A DNA stretch of 64,000 bases from Peribacillus frigoritolerans (GTDB lineage Bacteria; Bacillota; Bacilli; Bacillales; DSM-1321), in assembly GCA_030562215.1 (NCBI GenBank), contig JAUPFL010000002.1, forward strand, positions 434,001-498,000, given 5' to 3'. Below, in pieces: positions 37,008-48,157 of the stretch (its first letter is position 1; each line of letters starts with the position of its first letter). Under the pieces are notes generated by a model. It was given only the letters and a program-made list of their open reading frames with translations. It ran no database searches and was not told the origin of the DNA. Position numbers and translations under genes: made by a program.

Positions 37008-38012
37008 ATGGCACAGCTCATAAAGATGCAGGATTATATTTCCCGGTATGAGCAGGATATTTATCGTTATCCAACACAATTTGCACGGTTGAAAAACAGC
37101 AATGGGATAAATTGAAGGCTGCTTATAATGCGGGCGAGCTAGATCGGTTGTATAGCGAACAAACTGAAAGTGAAAAACAGGTCAAATTTGATCCGCCTCA
37201 GGAAGATTCAATGGGCCTGTTTAAAAAGATGAAAGGCATATTCCGCCGGACAGGTAAACAGGAGTCAGAAGCAGAGGAACTGCCGATACCGAACCAGATT
37301 GAAGATTCTAATGTTTTTTCATTAAGATTTCCGTTCCGACCGGACAGTCTGGATGAATTAAAGCAAAATTTTTTAAATCAATTGCTTCGTTTTCAAATGA
37401 AATGGGGAGTTCGACGCTTCGTGAAAAGTCATTTGTGGACCAATCATTCTTTTTGGATGAGAGGCTCCGCTTTTTCTGCAGCGTTTTCCGGATACGTTTC
37501 TCGTATTATATAAACCTATCTTTCTTTTGAAAAATGCGCCTGTTGAAGCCGAAGTCATTTTATTGACCCCTGTTGATGCTTGGTGCATCACTTTTCTGGA
37601 AGCGGAAGAAGACGCTGCTTTCATCGGTTCGAGTGAACGATTCTGGGTCCGCAGGCATCATAAGCATCCTGATAAAAAAGTGCTCAACCCTTTGCTTGGT
37701 GCAAATCGGATGACGAACATCGTCTCCCAGTTATTTGAGCTATATGAAGTGAACATGCCGATTAAAAAGGTGATTTTATCCCGGAATGGATATGTCGATT
37801 ATCCCGAAGCCCCTTATGATATTACGATATTGGATAAACGGACCTTCCCGGAGTGGTTTGAAAGGATGCGGGCTATATCGTCTCCTCTTAAGGCACAGCA
37901 GTTAAAAGGGGCACAGGCTTTGCTTGAATATTGCCAAACTACATCCAGCCTGCGACCTGAATGGGAAGCCGGTTATAACCAAACGGAAGGAAATCAGCAT
38001 GCCGCACCTTAA
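37008..38012 (+). CDS. ytlQ: YtlQ-like protein (three frameshifts)
   Basis: About 335 residues after correction; no catalytic motif seen. Begins MAQLIKMQDYISRYEQDIYR, then a charged linker (EDSMGLFKKMKGIFRRTGKQ) and a C-terminal domain (VEAEVILLTPVDAWCITFLE, FIGSSERFWVRR). That domain resembles nuclease-related NERD proteins in outline. Bases are missing near 37097 (A), 37406 (G) and 37473 (T). Named by position between thpR and ytlR as in B. subtilis. Overlaps ytlR by 14 bp. Confidence 0.72.
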
Positions 38013-38952
38013 AGAAACGGTGTATTTCATTGTCAATCCATTGGCTGGAAATGGAGAGAGTTTGAAGGTTTGGAAAAAGCCGAGAAAATACTGAAATCAA
38101 AAGCTGTTCCCCATGAGGTGTTTTTACACGGGAAAAGGGGCATGCGCTAAGATTGACGAAGGAGATTCTATCAGGGACGAATCATGATACCCGATTGATC
38201 GCTGTCGGGGAGATGGCACGATTAATGAAGTGATAAATGGCGCCATTGGTTTCCCCCACGCTATCATTGGCGCCCTTGCGGCTGGATCCGGCAATGATTA
38301 TGTAAGGGGCATTCAAAAAACGGAGAGTGTGGAAGAAGCTCTTTCTTTATTTCAGGATAATGCCTTTAGTGCCATTGATATTGGACAGTTCGAGACGAAT
38401 GGTAAGATGGGTTATTTCGTGAACAGCCTGGGAATGGGCATTGATGCTGAAATTTCCGATGAAGCGGACCGTTCCCCACTGAAAAAATGGTTTAATTTTG
38501 TCAGAGCGGGTAAATTAATTTATCTGTTCATTTTTATAAAAAAGATATTTACTTACAAGCCCAGCTGCATGGAATTGATCATTGATGGAGACCGGCATCT
38601 TTTGAAAAAGGTTTGGTTCATCGTCATTGCGAACCAGCCCTATTTTGGCGGTGGGATGAAAATTTCACCGATGTCGAAGCTGGATGATGGCAAGTTGAAC
38701 GTGATTGCGGTCCATGATATTCCTTTGGTGAAATTATTGACCGTCTTCATCACCGTTTTATGGGGCGGTCACCTAAACATAAAAAATGTTGATTCTTTTT
38801 CTGGTAAAATGATAAAAATGAACAATGAAGGGTCAGTAAAAATCCAGTCTGATGGGGAAATTGTTGGCAGGAACGAAGTAGCTGCAGCGGTTCTGAAAGA
38901 GAATTTGCGCGTCTTGTTACAGGGAGATAACCCTTACAAAAATATGAAATGA
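37999..38952 (+). CDS. ytlR: Lipid (diacylglycerol) kinase family protein YtlR (three frameshifts)
   Basis: DAGK catalytic fold: VYFIVNPLAGNGES at the start, the nucleotide motif AVGGDGTINEVINGAIGF and LAAGSGNDYVRGIQKT. The C-terminal half is intact (VWFIVIANQPYFGGGMKISP). Bases are missing near 38077 (A), 38141 (G) and 38208 (G); corrected length 318 residues. Substrate may be diacylglycerol, a sphingoid base or undecaprenol; not decided by sequence. Confidence 0.83.
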
Positions 38953-39234
38953 TTTATTTGTTTTTGTTTTATGCGTATAATCGTTTTATAGTACTTGACG
39001 AAGAAACCGTTTTTCAACTAAAATTTAATTTATGGCTATTGTTTAATTGCTCAATAGCTATTTTTTTATTTCTCTAAATGAGGATGTTTTTAATTGCGGG
39101 TATCATCCCGATGCAAGTATATATGCAGCTTCGCCAGCAGGCGGATTTTTTATAAAACATGGACTCAAAGTAGTGGTAATACATACACTAGGTGAACGTA
39201 CCCACATTTGTATGATTAAGCGAGGAAATCGAAG

Positions 39235-40026
39235 GTGAACCAGTTGGAACATTTATTAGGTCAGGAGTGGGATATATCCCCTGCTGGAGGAGCTACGGGA
39301 GAAGCCTTTATTGCCGAGAAAGAGGGGCAGAAGCTCTTCCTTAAACGAAATTCATCGCCATTTTTAGCTGTTCTTTCAGCTGAGGGCATTGTTCCAAAGT
39401 TAATGTGGACAAAACGCCTGGAAAATGGGGATGTAATTACGGCCCAGCATTGGATGGAAGGCAGGGAGCTATCTCAGCAGGAAATGAACAATATAAGAGT
39501 CGCAAAGCTGCTTCAAAAAATTCATCAATCCGATCCTTTGTTAAGCATGCTCAAAAGGCTTGGGAAATCCCCTTTACGACCTGAAAGTATACTTACAGAC
39601 ATAGAAACCGGGTTATCTTCGGATGTTACGGACATTCCGATTATCAAGCAGGCCATCCATTTTTTACAGAACAATCTCCTGTTGATTGAATGCGACGAAA
39701 AAGTCGTCTGTCATTGTGATGTGAACCACAATAATTGGCTCATGACCGAAACGGACGGTTTGTTCCTGATTGATTGGGACGGAGCGGTCATAGGCGATCC
39801 GGCCATTGACCTCGGCATACTCCTGTATTCATATGTCCCAAGGGAAGAATGGAATCAATGGCTTGCCCGTTACGGCAAGAAGCTTGACGCAGGCCTGGAG
39901 ATGAGGATGAAATGGCACACGGTTTCACAACTTGTGCTTTCCATCCAATGGCATCATCGTAGAAAGCGGTACGAGGAAAGAAATGAATTACTGCAAAAAC
40001 TGGAAGCGTTATTGATGGTCAACTGA
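39235..40026 (+). CDS. ytmP: YtmP, aminoglycoside/choline-kinase-like phosphotransferase
   Basis: APH-fold protein, 263 residues, intact. Nucleotide loop GGATGEAFIAEKEGQKLFLK, catalytic CHCDVNHNNWLM and metal-binding LIDWDGAVIGDPAIDLG. GTG start next to a weak AGGAAAT; TTG 39244 is a second possibility. Conserved beside trmB in Bacilli; substrate unknown. The gap upstream (38953-39234) shows only a doubtful open frame. Confidence 0.88.
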   Translation: MNQLEHLLGQEWDISPAGGATGEAFIAEKEGQKLFLKRNSSPFLAVLSAEGIVPKLMWTKRLENGDVITAQHWMEGRELSQQEMNNIRVAKLLQKIHQSDPLLSMLKRLGKSPLRPESILTDIETGLSSDVTDIPIIKQAIHFLQNNLLLIECDEKVVCHCDVNHNNWLMTETDGLFLIDWDGAVIGDPAIDLGILLYSYVPREEWNQWLARYGKKLDAGLEMRMKWHTVSQLVLSIQWHHRRKRYEERNELLQKLEALLMVN

Positions 40027-40302
40027 TCAGAATTGATCTATATCATCCACCCACTGGGACAGGTCGTTCTGGTGGGTTGAAATATGGGCATCTAAATCGG
40101 CGGTACCGATGCCCGTCTGACTGTACTCGTAAATCTCCGTCAGTATCGTTTTCGCATTGCTGTCAATTTCCATATTGATCATTAAGGATTTGACGAGCCT
40201 TTCAACCTGTTCACATTCAGAAACGGATCCGCAGCAGTCTGTTTGATGGTTGGTCAATATATCTTTCAATAGTGACATTTGATGTTCATGGGAAAGCGGC
40301 AT
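40027..40302 (-). CDS. ytzH: YtzH-like protein
   Basis: 91 residues: MPLSHEHQMSLLKDILTNHQ, TDCCGSVSECEQVERLVKSL. Helical, with a cysteine cluster (CCGSVSEC) that might bind metal. Start at 40302 with AGGAGAGG upstream. It sits between ytmP and trmB on the opposite strand as in B. subtilis. Function unknown. Confidence 0.82.
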   Translation of the reverse strand: MPLSHEHQMSLLKDILTNHQTDCCGSVSECEQVERLVKSLMINMEIDSNAKTILTEIYEYSQTGIGTADLDAHISTHQNDLSQWVDDIDQF

Positions 40303-40543
40303 ATAATACCTCTCCTTTCTTAAACATGGATTCAAGGGATTCCCAGGTGGTTCTCGCCTGCCCTTCACTTATTTATGGTGTGTTTTGCTGAAAGTTTTAT
40401 ACATGAAAACTACAGAGACTGTCGCCTGGATGGCCGGCAGTTTTTTTATTTGAAGAGTGGTGTTTCCTGTAAAAATCAACTTGCAGGAATCCATGCACTC
40501 GTGTTATGGTTTGAACGATTATATTATAAATAGGGGTGTCATC

Positions 40544-41182
40544 ATGCGTTTAAGAAATAAACCTTGGGCTGAAGACCGTTTGAATGATTTTCCACAATAT
40601 GTAATTCAGCAGCCAGTGAGCCATAAAGGTAAATGGCATGAAGTTTTCGGAAACGATAATCCGTTATATATTGAAGTGGGTACGGGAAAAGGCCGTTTCA
40701 TCACAGAAATGGCAAAGGCCCATCCTGATGTGAATTTCATTGGAATTGAAGTATATGGAAGCGTCATTGTAGCCGCATTGGACTTGCTGATTGAAGCGGA
40801 TGTTCCCAATTTAAAGCTGTTGAATGTTGACGCAGCGAATTTAGGGGACTATTTTGCAAAAGGCGACGTCGATCGCGTCTACTTGAATTTCTCTGATCCA
40901 TGGCCGAAATCACGTCATGCAAAACGTCGTTTAACGTATAAGACCTTCCTCGAAGTATATGAAGGCATCCTGCCAGACAAAGGCGAGATTCACTTCAAGA
41001 CGGATAACCAAGGGTTATTCGAATCTTCCTTGAAAAGTATTTCCGAATACGGCATGCTCTTGAAATATGTAAGCCTTGATTTGCATAACAGCAGTTTTGA
41101 AGGCAACATCATGACTGAATATGAAGAAAAGTTCTCGAGTAAAGGCAACCGGATATACCGATTGGAAGCAATGTTCCAATAA
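40544..41182 (+). CDS. trmB: tRNA (guanine-N7-)-methyltransferase
   Basis: Makes m7G46 in tRNA. 212 residues, intact. SAM motif [16 protein letters not shown], a second strand MGIEVYGS-like segment, and the catalytic [16 protein letters not shown] typical of TrmB. RBS TAGGGGTG before ATG 40544. Confidence 0.95.
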   Translation: MRLRNKPWAEDRLNDFPQYVIQQPVSHKGKWHEVFGNDNPLYIEVGTGKGRFITEMAKAHPDVNFIGIEVYGSVIVAALDLLIEADVPNLKLLNVDAANLGDYFAKGDVDRVYLNFSDPWPKSRHAKRRLTYKTFLEVYEGILPDKGEIHFKTDNQGLFESSLKSISEYGMLLKYVSLDLHNSSFEGNIMTEYEEKFSSKGNRIYRLEAMFQ

Positions 41183-41310
41183 TCATCGATCGAAACCAGG
41201 TGCACAGCATCTGGTTTTTTTCTTTGTTTATGATTCACGGGGATGCCTTGATTGTTATCAATTTCAATATATGGAAGTGGGTGTTAAACTAAAGGGAGAG
41301 GAGGGGTAAA

Positions 41311-42153
41311 ATGGAAACGATGCAAATAGGGAAATTAAATTAACGTGGTTGAATGGCGGTGTGACACACTTAGATGGCGGTGCGATGTTCGGTGTTGTAC
41401 CGAAACCGCTTTGGTCCAAGAAGCATCCTGTTAACGAAAATAACCAAATCGAGTTACGTACGGATCCGATTTTGGTGCAGGCTAATGGATTGAACATGCT
41501 TATAGATTCCGGTATTGGCAATGGAAAGATGAATGACAAGCAGAAACGGAATTTTGGGGTGACGGAGGAATCAATCTTGTCGAAGATCTTGGCAGACTTG
41601 GGATTCAGCCAAATGATATCGATTACATTTTAATGACCCATCTACATTTCGATCATGCCTGCGGATTGACGAAACGTGAAGGAGAAACTTGGGTACCTGT
41701 TTTCGAGCGTGCAGAAATCATCACGACCAAAACTGAATGGGCGGAAATGAAAAACCCGAATATTCGTTCAAAAAGTACATATTGGGCAGAAAACTGGGAG
41801 GCTGTCGCTTCTCTGGTACGTCCTTTTGAAGGTGAGCAGGAAATTACGGATGGCATTAAAATGATCCATACCGGGGGCATAGTGATGGACATGCGATCAT
41901 CATCATTGAAGATGGAGGGGATAGATTGATTCACATGGCAGATATCATGCCGACGCACGCGCATGCGAATGTCCTCTGGGTCCTCGCTTATGATGATTAT
42001 CCCATGACTTCCATCGAGGCGAAGGAAAAGTGGATGAAATCCGGACTGGAAAATGGGTCCTGGTATAGCTTTTACCATGATGCCCAATACTGTGCCATCA
42101 AATGGGATGTAACGGGTAAGGAGATAATAGCCGAATTGAAACGGAAGCGTTAA
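41311..42153 (+). CDS. ytnP: Metallo-beta-lactamase-fold lactonase YtnP (three frameshifts)
   Basis: Zinc hydrolase related to N-acyl homoserine lactonases; B. subtilis YtnP blocks Streptomyces signalling. HxHxDH motif [10 protein letters not shown] and a later [10 protein letters not shown] seen after correction. Single bases are missing near 41338 (A), 41602 and 41879 (G run). Corrected length 281 residues. Start METMQIGKL with GGAGAGGAGGG upstream. Confidence 0.87.
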
Positions 42154-42165
42154 GAAGGAAAGAAA

Positions 42166-42202
42166 GAAGGAGGACGTCATCTTGACGGTCCTCCTTATTT
42201 TT
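42166..42202. terminator. Terminator between ytnP and the converging PepSY gene
   Basis: AGGAGGAC / GTCCTCCT stem with GTCA/TGAC inside, then TTATTTTT. Confidence 0.8.
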
Positions 42203-42205
42203 GTT

Positions 42206-42522
42206 TCAATCATGTTGTGCATTAAGCTCCAATATCGTTCCTGTTGAGGCATCTGCAACAAATTCGAATTGCTCGCGTATACCCTCTGTATTCCTGGTGA
42301 TCCCGCCTTTGTACACTTCATAGTCCAAATCGTTTTTGTATAGTTCTCCGGCTTCATCAAGATCCATGAGCCATATATATTTCCATCCTTTTTGACTGTT
42401 TCCTTCACTTGGGCCAAGACTTTATCGGGAGAAGGTTTACTTGATTGATCCAATAGTTGTTTTGTTGCATAGCCTGCAGCGAACCCGGCTGCAGTACCTA
42501 GTAAAAACGTTTTCCAATTCAT
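42206..42522 (-). CDS. Small secreted PepSY-domain protein (one frameshift)
   Basis: N-terminal hydrophobic anchor (MNWKTFLLGTAAGFAAGYAT), then a PepSY domain: VKKGWKYIWLMDLDEAGELY and FEFVADASTGTILELNAQHD after restoring an A near 42406. 105 residues. Proteins of this type (COG5584) sit next to ytnP/ytoP in Bacilli and may restrain secreted peptidases. RBS GGAGGAG. Confidence 0.78.
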
Positions 42523-42698
42523 TGATTTCTCCTCCATTGCATTTTATAAAATCACTTCTTCTAGTATACAGAAGAACGCTTTATTTGACTAATAATTTGA
42601 AATTTTACCCATAAACTGATAAATTAGAACTTTCTAGTGTAACACGATGCTAAGTTTTGTAAAATAGAAAGAAACAATACATAGTTAGGGGTAGAAAA

Positions 42699-43772
42699 AT
42701 GAATCATGAGACTTTGGAGCTTTTTAAAACATTGACGGAATTACCGGGAGCCTCGGGAAATGAACATGCAGTTCGGAGTTTCATGAAGAGTGAGTTGGAA
42801 AAGTATTCCGATGAAATCGTCCAAGATCGCCTTGGCGGAATATTTGGCCTAAAAAGAGGCAATGAGGATGGGCCTACAGTACTGGTTGCCGGGCACATGG
42901 ATGAAGTGGGGTTCATGGTCACCTCCGTAACGGAAAATGGAATGATTCGCTTTCAGACCCTGGGAGGCTGGTGGAGTCAAGTGCTTTTGGCCCAAAGAGT
43001 CGAGATCATAACCGATAACGGTCCGGTCATTGGTGTCATCGGTTCGATTCCGCCCCACTTGCTTGATGAATCGCAACGCTCAAAACCAATGGATATCAAA
43101 AATATGCTGATTGATATCGGGGCGGATGATAAGGAGGATGTGAAGAGAATCGGTATTAAGCCTGGTCAGCAGATTGTACCGATTTGTCCATTCACGCCGA
43201 TGGCCAATGAGAAGAAAATCCTCGCAAAAGCGTGGGATAATCGTTATGGCTGCGGACTTGCGATTGAATTGTTAAAAGATTTAAAAGGTGAAACGTTACC
43301 GAATGTCTTATATTCCGGGGCAACCGTCCAGGAGGAAGTGGGATTACGGGGTGCGCAAACTGCAGCCCATATGATCAAGCCGGATCTTTTCTTTGCTTTG
43401 GATGCAAGTCCGGCGAACGATATGTCCGGCAGTAAAAGTGAATTTGGCCAGCTGGGAAAAGGGGCACTGCTCCGCATTTTTGATCGTTCGATGGTTACGC
43501 ATCGCGGCATGAGGGAATTCATCCTTGATACGGCCGAGTCGAATGAGATTCCGTATCAATATTTCGTTTCCCAGGGCGGTACGGATGCAGGGCAAGTCCA
43601 TATTGCAAACGAAGGCATTCCAAGCGGGGTGATTGGCATTTGTTCCCGCTATATCCATACACATGCATCCATGATTCATATTGATGATTATGCCGCTGCA
43701 CGTGAACTGATTGGGAAATTGGTTCGTTCCTGTGATAAAACGACATTCGAGACCTTGATAAAAAACGGTTGA
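42699..43772 (+). CDS. ytoP: M42-family aminopeptidase YtoP
   Basis: Glutamyl/general aminopeptidase of the tetrahedral M42 type, 357 residues, intact. Metal and catalytic segments: [51 protein letters not shown] and the final zinc ligand near [28 protein letters not shown]. It degrades peptides in the cytoplasm. Confidence 0.93.
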   Translation: MNHETLELFKTLTELPGASGNEHAVRSFMKSELEKYSDEIVQDRLGGIFGLKRGNEDGPTVLVAGHMDEVGFMVTSVTENGMIRFQTLGGWWSQVLLAQRVEIITDNGPVIGVIGSIPPHLLDESQRSKPMDIKNMLIDIGADDKEDVKRIGIKPGQQIVPICPFTPMANEKKILAKAWDNRYGCGLAIELLKDLKGETLPNVLYSGATVQEEVGLRGAQTAAHMIKPDLFFALDASPANDMSGSKSEFGQLGKGALLRIFDRSMVTHRGMREFILDTAESNEIPYQYFVSQGGTDAGQVHIANEGIPSGVIGICSRYIHTHASMIHIDDYAAARELIGKLVRSCDKTTFETLIKNG

Positions 43773-43778
43773 TGGAGG

Positions 43779-43832
43779 AAGCTGAAATGGAAAGGGATGC
43801 TGTCATGATCCTTTTCCATCAGCTTTTTTTTT
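43779..43832 (+). terminator. Terminator after ytoP
   Basis: Long stem AAGCTGAAATGGAAAGGGAT / ATCCTTTTCCATCAGCTT and nine T. Confidence 0.88.
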
Positions 43833-43855
43833 TACATAGAAGGAAGGTAATTATA

Positions 43856-44375
43856 TTGAAAATAGCAGTAGGCAGTAAGAATCCGGCGAAAGTAAGTGCC
43901 GTGCTTGGTGTATATGAAGATGCTGAAATCATTTCGCTTCAAGTGGAGAGCGGGGTCCCGGAACAGCCTTTTTCAGACGAGGAAACGATGGAGGGGCAAT
44001 TACTCGTGCCCGGAATTGCTTGATTCACAGTGATGCCGAAATGGGTATCGGACTTGAGGCGGTGTCGTGAAATTGGGACAAGCGCTGTTTCTGTGTAATT
44101 GGGGTGCAATGGCCACGAGGGACGGTGAGGTCTTTGTAGCTGCAGGAGCGAGAATCCCTGTTCCGGGAATTGTTGCCGGGAAGCTGCTGGACGGTGAAGA
44201 GTTGGGCCCCGTGATGGACGCCTTCACAAAGCAAGAGAATATTAGCAAAAAGGAAGGGGCAATAGGCGTATTTACAAATGAGCGGATCACCAGGGGCGAA
44301 ATGTTCCTTCATATCATGAGGATGCTAGCCGGTCAACACGAATATAAGCGGAAAATGAAAAAGGGGGATTTTTGA
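43856..44375 (+). CDS. DUF84 family NTPase, inosine/xanthosine triphosphatase-like (two frameshifts)
   Basis: Probable house-cleaning pyrophosphatase acting on non-canonical purine nucleotides, YjjX-related. MKIAVGSKNPAKVSAVLGVY at the start; after restoring a G near 43997 and another near 44059 it continues EETMEGAITRARNCLIHSDA, EMGIGLEGGVVKLGQALFLC. 173 residues. TTG start with AGGAAGG upstream. Confidence 0.8.
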
Positions 44376-44492
44376 ATCACTGTCATGGAAAGGCGGGCTT
44401 CGATTTGGAAACGAACACTGCCAAAACAGAGCAGAATAAGACAGGGTTTTACTGAGCGGCCTTGCTAATATAGTGATAAGGGGTGAGCGGAT

Positions 44493-45362
44493 ATGGGGTG
44501 GGTTGAATCAATCCAAAAGGCCATCGACTATATCGAAGAGCACTTATTGGAGGACCTGACAATCGAGAGCATTTCCAGGCAGGCGAATGCCTCAGCTTTT
44601 CATTTTCAACGGACTTTCACCATTTTAACGGATATATCAATTGGTGAATATATCCGGCGTCGAAGACTGACCTTAGCTGCCCAGGAGATTTCATCCACAA
44701 ATGGTAAGGTCATTGATTTAGCCTACAAGTACGGCTATGACACCCCCGAGGCATTCTCAAAAGCTTTTCGAAGGCAGCATGGGGTATCTCCAAGCGAAGC
44801 TCGAAAGTATATGGGGAAGCTGAAATTTTATGAACGCCTGATGATACAGGTCATTCTGAAAGGGGCTAAACCGATGAAATACAATATCCTTGAAAGGGAT
44901 TCCTTTCAATTGATTGGAATCAAGCAAGAGTTTTCCTTGGTTAATGAAGAGAATTTGATAGGGATTCCAAAGTTGTGGGAGAAAGTCAATTCGAATGGAA
45001 CAGGAGATAGGTTAGCGAAGTTGAACAATGGCCAAATAGATGGCTTGCTTGGTGTATGTGTCGATAAGCGGGCTGTGGGAAAAAATGAAACGATGGATTA
45101 TTGGATAGGTGCAGAGTATGCCGGGAAAGTGCCTGAAGAGTTTTCAGCCCTTATGATACCGGCTTCCAAGTGGGTTGTATTTGAAGTTCACGGACCTATG
45201 CCTGATGCCATGCAACAAGCTTGGAAGCGGATTTTTTCCGAATGGTTCCCAACCAGCGGTCATGAACATGCCGGAACCCCTGAATTGGAAGTATACGCGA
45301 ATGACGATGCTTCAAACCCTGACTATTACTCCGAAATTTGGATTCCGATTAAAAAGGGATAG
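44493..45362 (+). CDS. AraC-family regulator with GyrI-like effector domain
   Basis: 289 residues, intact. N-terminal double HTH (IQKAIDYIEEHLLEDLTIES, ASAFHFQRTFTILTDISIGE, IDLAYKYGYDTPEAFSKAFR), then from about residue 125 a GyrI-like/SOUL-type domain (FQLIGIKQEFSLVNEENLIG ... MDYWIGAEYAGKVPEEFSAL). Rob/BmrR-like layout suggests activation by small lipophilic molecules. Targets unknown; no divergent gene beside it. Confidence 0.9.
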   Translation: MGWVESIQKAIDYIEEHLLEDLTIESISRQANASAFHFQRTFTILTDISIGEYIRRRRLTLAAQEISSTNGKVIDLAYKYGYDTPEAFSKAFRRQHGVSPSEARKYMGKLKFYERLMIQVILKGAKPMKYNILERDSFQLIGIKQEFSLVNEENLIGIPKLWEKVNSNGTGDRLAKLNNGQIDGLLGVCVDKRAVGKNETMDYWIGAEYAGKVPEEFSALMIPASKWVVFEVHGPMPDAMQQAWKRIFSEWFPTSGHEHAGTPELEVYANDDASNPDYYSEIWIPIKKG

Positions 45363-45391
45363 TGTTCAACCATAAAAATTCATTCGTTTTT

Positions 45392-45436
45392 CGCTTGCAG
45401 GGAGTTAGGCATCTAATTTCCCCCTGCAAGCTTTTT
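45392..45436 (+). terminator. Terminator after the AraC-type gene
   Basis: GCTTGCAGGG / CCCTGCAAGC stem and T run. The remaining gap to 45566 shows nothing. Confidence 0.8.
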
Positions 45437-45566
45437 ATCATTTCCTGCCAGAACACTCCCTCTTCAAGTGTGTGAAGGGAGAGAGCCCAACGGTAAAGAG
45501 TGGCAGTTGGCATAAGCCAAAGTGAATCGTACGTTCGATGGTCAGTCCTTTATACTTGTGCTGGAT

Positions 45567-46015
45567 TTACAGCCCTTCTTCAAATATATAAGAAAGCACC
45601 TTCATGGCTTGGTTCACGGATTCGACAGTGACACTCGCCTTTTCCGATAATTCCTTTAAGGCATGGTGATGGGATTCCGGGCGAATCAAAATAAGCGGTT
45701 TTCCCAAGGAAACGGCGGTGCTTGCGTCCATGGCAGTATTCCATTGCTTATATTTCTCGCCAAACAAAGCGACGACAAGATCGGCTTTTTCATCAAAAGA
45801 CCTGTCCGCAAATTATTGATTTGGGAAGCGGCTGCATCCTTCAGGATAGGATTTGGCTGTTCCCCGAGGATATCTTCACCGATATTATCGGAGCGTTCAT
45901 GATTTTCCATCGGGCCGACGAATTCTAATGGAAGCTTCAGTGCAGCGGCCTTATCTCTCAACTCACTTCTCCAATTTGTATGGATTTCCCCAGCAAGATA
46001 CACGGTTAACTTCAT
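45567..46015 (-). CDS. ytoQ: YtoQ family protein (one frameshift)
   Basis: 149 residues after restoring a base near 45802. MKLTVYLAGEIHTNWRSELR, then FDEKADLVVALFGEKYKQWN, TAMDASTAVSLGKPLILIRP. The layout recalls nucleoside 2-deoxyribosyltransferase-like folds, but the family function is unknown. Start 46015 with GAGGAGG upstream. Confidence 0.82.
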
Positions 46016-46138
46016 TGTTTTCCTCCTCGATATTAAAATTGCTTTCATTGTACCATGTTTTTTAGAAAATGGATGAATTCCATAAATAAGGATAATATTA
46101 TCCATAAGGTAATTAAAGAGACGGCTGGAGGAATGACG

Positions 46139-46645
46139 ATGGCTTTATCGAATAAGAATTTCCTTGTTATCTTGTTGATAAGCAGTTTGATCGTGGGCTG
46201 CTCAGGGATCGAGAGACAAACCGAAAAGGCAATGAAGGCTGCTGAAGTGGCTTTTCGTGACGATGAAAAACAGCCCAATCAAGAGGCAGGGCTAATTCAA
46301 GTCTATCTGCCAAAGGATTTTAAAGTAGTGGAAGAACATGATAATAATTTGATATTACAAAAAGGGGATAAGATTTATATATTATTTGTCAATCCAAATG
46401 AAAAAGAAGACAGCTCCGTGTTATATTTGGCGATAAAGGAACAAGAGGATCAGTTTGAAGTGCTGCATTCTTTTCAAACTGATGATAAATTCGGCTTTAT
46501 TTCGATCAAAGAGATACCGAAAGAAAAGTATGAGCTTGCAGTGGGGATCGGCGGGGTGAAGCTGACAACCGAAACGGATAAAGACCAATTAAAAACCGAT
46601 GCAAAACAAATGATGGAAATCGTTTCATCCGTGCCACAGAAATAA
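46139..46645 (+). CDS. Lipoprotein of unknown function
   Basis: Signal sequence NFLVILLISSLIVGC with lipobox IVGCSG; the lipid-bearing cysteine is near residue 20. The mature part (LIQVYLPKDFKVVEEHDNNL, ILQKGDKIYILFVNPNEKED) is a soluble domain of about 150 residues. Intact. Start chosen at ATG 46139, six bases after GGAGGA. No recognised family. Confidence 0.75.
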   Translation: MALSNKNFLVILLISSLIVGCSGIERQTEKAMKAAEVAFRDDEKQPNQEAGLIQVYLPKDFKVVEEHDNNLILQKGDKIYILFVNPNEKEDSSVLYLAIKEQEDQFEVLHSFQTDDKFGFISIKEIPKEKYELAVGIGGVKLTTETDKDQLKTDAKQMMEIVSSVPQK

Positions 46646-46753
46646 GATGACCCTGCCTTTCCACCGATCCGTATTAATGGTTGATTCGCGGAGAGTCTGG
46701 TATGATGGGATTATAAAAACTAAGGTGTCATTTAGAGCAGGAGGAATATTCAA

Positions 46754-47065
46754 ATGGAAAATTTACAAACCGTTGAACAATATGATGCATTGAAAAATGA
46801 AGGCAAACATATCTTTCTTTTTTCAGCAACATGGTGTGGAGATTGCCGTGTAATCGAACCGATAATGCCGGAGATTGAAACGAAATTTCCTGACTTTACA
46901 TTCATTTATGTGGACCGTGATGAATTCATCGATGTGTGTGCGGCAAATGATGTATTCGGTATACCAAGTTTCATCGCCTATGATAATGGTAAAGAGTTAG
47001 GCAGATTCGTGAGCAAGGATCGTAAAACGCAAGAACAAATTGAGGAATTCATTCAATCACTATAA
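46754..47065 (+). CDS. ytpP: Thioredoxin-like protein YtpP
   Basis: 103 residues, intact. Active site WCGDC (FSATWCGDCRVIEPIMPEIE), cis-Pro in FGIPSFIAYD. CGDC instead of CGPC is typical of YtpP, which reduces bacillithiol-related disulfides. RBS CAGGAGG. Confidence 0.93.
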   Translation: MENLQTVEQYDALKNEGKHIFLFSATWCGDCRVIEPIMPEIETKFPDFTFIYVDRDEFIDVCAANDVFGIPSFIAYDNGKELGRFVSKDRKTQEQIEEFIQSL

Positions 47066-47115
47066 TCAAAATCCCCTTCTCGCTGGGGATTTTTCAATGA
47101 AGAGGAGGGTCAGTC

Positions 47116-47921
47116 ATGAAAATGGACAGCACGAAGCTGAAAAATATCTTGAAGGAACGTTTAAAAGATGATGGGCGGACATTCAAATTCGATAGCAAGC
47201 AAGATACGTTACGGGTGGAAAATGTGAAGACCGGGAAGGGAATCACCATCGAGTTGCCTCCTGTACTTGCTAACTATGAAAACGTACAGGAAAAGGCGAT
47301 CGATGAAATTATTTATTACGTGGAAGAGGCCCTGAATGTGATGGGGGAAGAACACAGCATGGAAGGCAAGGAGAAATTTATTTTCCCAGTCATCCGCTCG
47401 ACCTCCTTTCCAATGGAATCGGAAGAAGGAAATCCATTTTTATTCGATGAGCATACAGCTGAAACCCGGATTTTTTATGCCCTTGATTTAGGTAAAACCT
47501 ACCGTCTTATAGATGAAAAGATGATTCAACGTGAAAATTGGCAGGGTGACAGGATCCGTGAAATTGCCCTTTTTAATGCCCGTTCCTTTCCACTGAAATG
47601 AAGTCGGATATCGTTGCAGGTAATGCATTTTATTTTTTGAACACGAATGATGGATATGATGCCAGCAGGATCCTGAATGAATCATGGCTTCGGGAAATGA
47701 AGGACAAGATCGAGGGGACCATGGCTGTGGCCATTCCCCATCAGGATGTCATCATCATTGCCGATGTGAAGAATGATACGGGCTATGATATTCTGGCGCA
47801 AATGGCGATGAGCTTCTTTGCCAGCGGTCATGTTCCGATAACGGCTCTATCATTCCTTTACGAAGAAAATGAGCTGGAGCCCATCTTCATTATGGGTAAA
47901 AACAAAAAGCGTGAACAATAA
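47116..47921 (+). CDS. ytpQ: YtpQ, DUF1444 family (one frameshift)
   Basis: 268 residues after restoring one base near 47585. [31 protein letters not shown] region, [15 protein letters not shown], then [20 protein letters not shown] and [20 protein letters not shown]. Function unknown; adjacent to ytpP as in B. subtilis. RBS GAGGAGGG. Confidence 0.85.
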
Positions 47922-47934
47922 TATATTGAATCAC

Positions 47935-47970
47935 AAAAGGACCGTGTCAGCATCTGGCAGCGGTCCTTTT
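47935..47970 (+). terminator. Terminator after ytpQ
   Basis: AAAAGGACCG / CGGTCCTTTT with an inner TGTCAG/CTGGCA-type stem. Confidence 0.82.
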
Positions 47971-48080
47971 AAAGTTTGATAGAGTATATGACTCTTGGAG
48001 TTGATATTTATTTTTTAATCGGCGATAATATAATTGAAATATTTTGAAAATATGGAATAAAACAATAGAACAAGCGGATG

Positions 48081-48157
48081 AACGCTGCGGGAGAGTGCAA
48101 AGCATTGAGCCACCGAAGGAGTATCCCTTGGAAAAATACTCTGTCCGTTTTAGCGTC
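48081..48157 (+). ncRNA. Glycine-riboswitch-like leader, degenerate or variant
   Basis: GCTGCGGGAGAGT followed by GCCACCGAAGGAG are the two best-conserved blocks of a glycine riboswitch aptamer. They are spaced by a short arm, and a hairpin GGAGTAT/ATACTC follows. AACGCT and AGCGT close the outer stem. The usual 3' block CTCTCAGGCAAAAGG is not present (CTCTGTCCGTTTTAGCG instead), so it may be a single diverged aptamer or a decayed one. It lies about 120 bp before the unknown gene at 48278. Confidence 0.5.

Noticed and set aside
39047..39238. 63-codon open frame before ytmP
   Set aside because: No RBS, no family, and ends inside the ytmP start; sequence looks unlike a stable protein.
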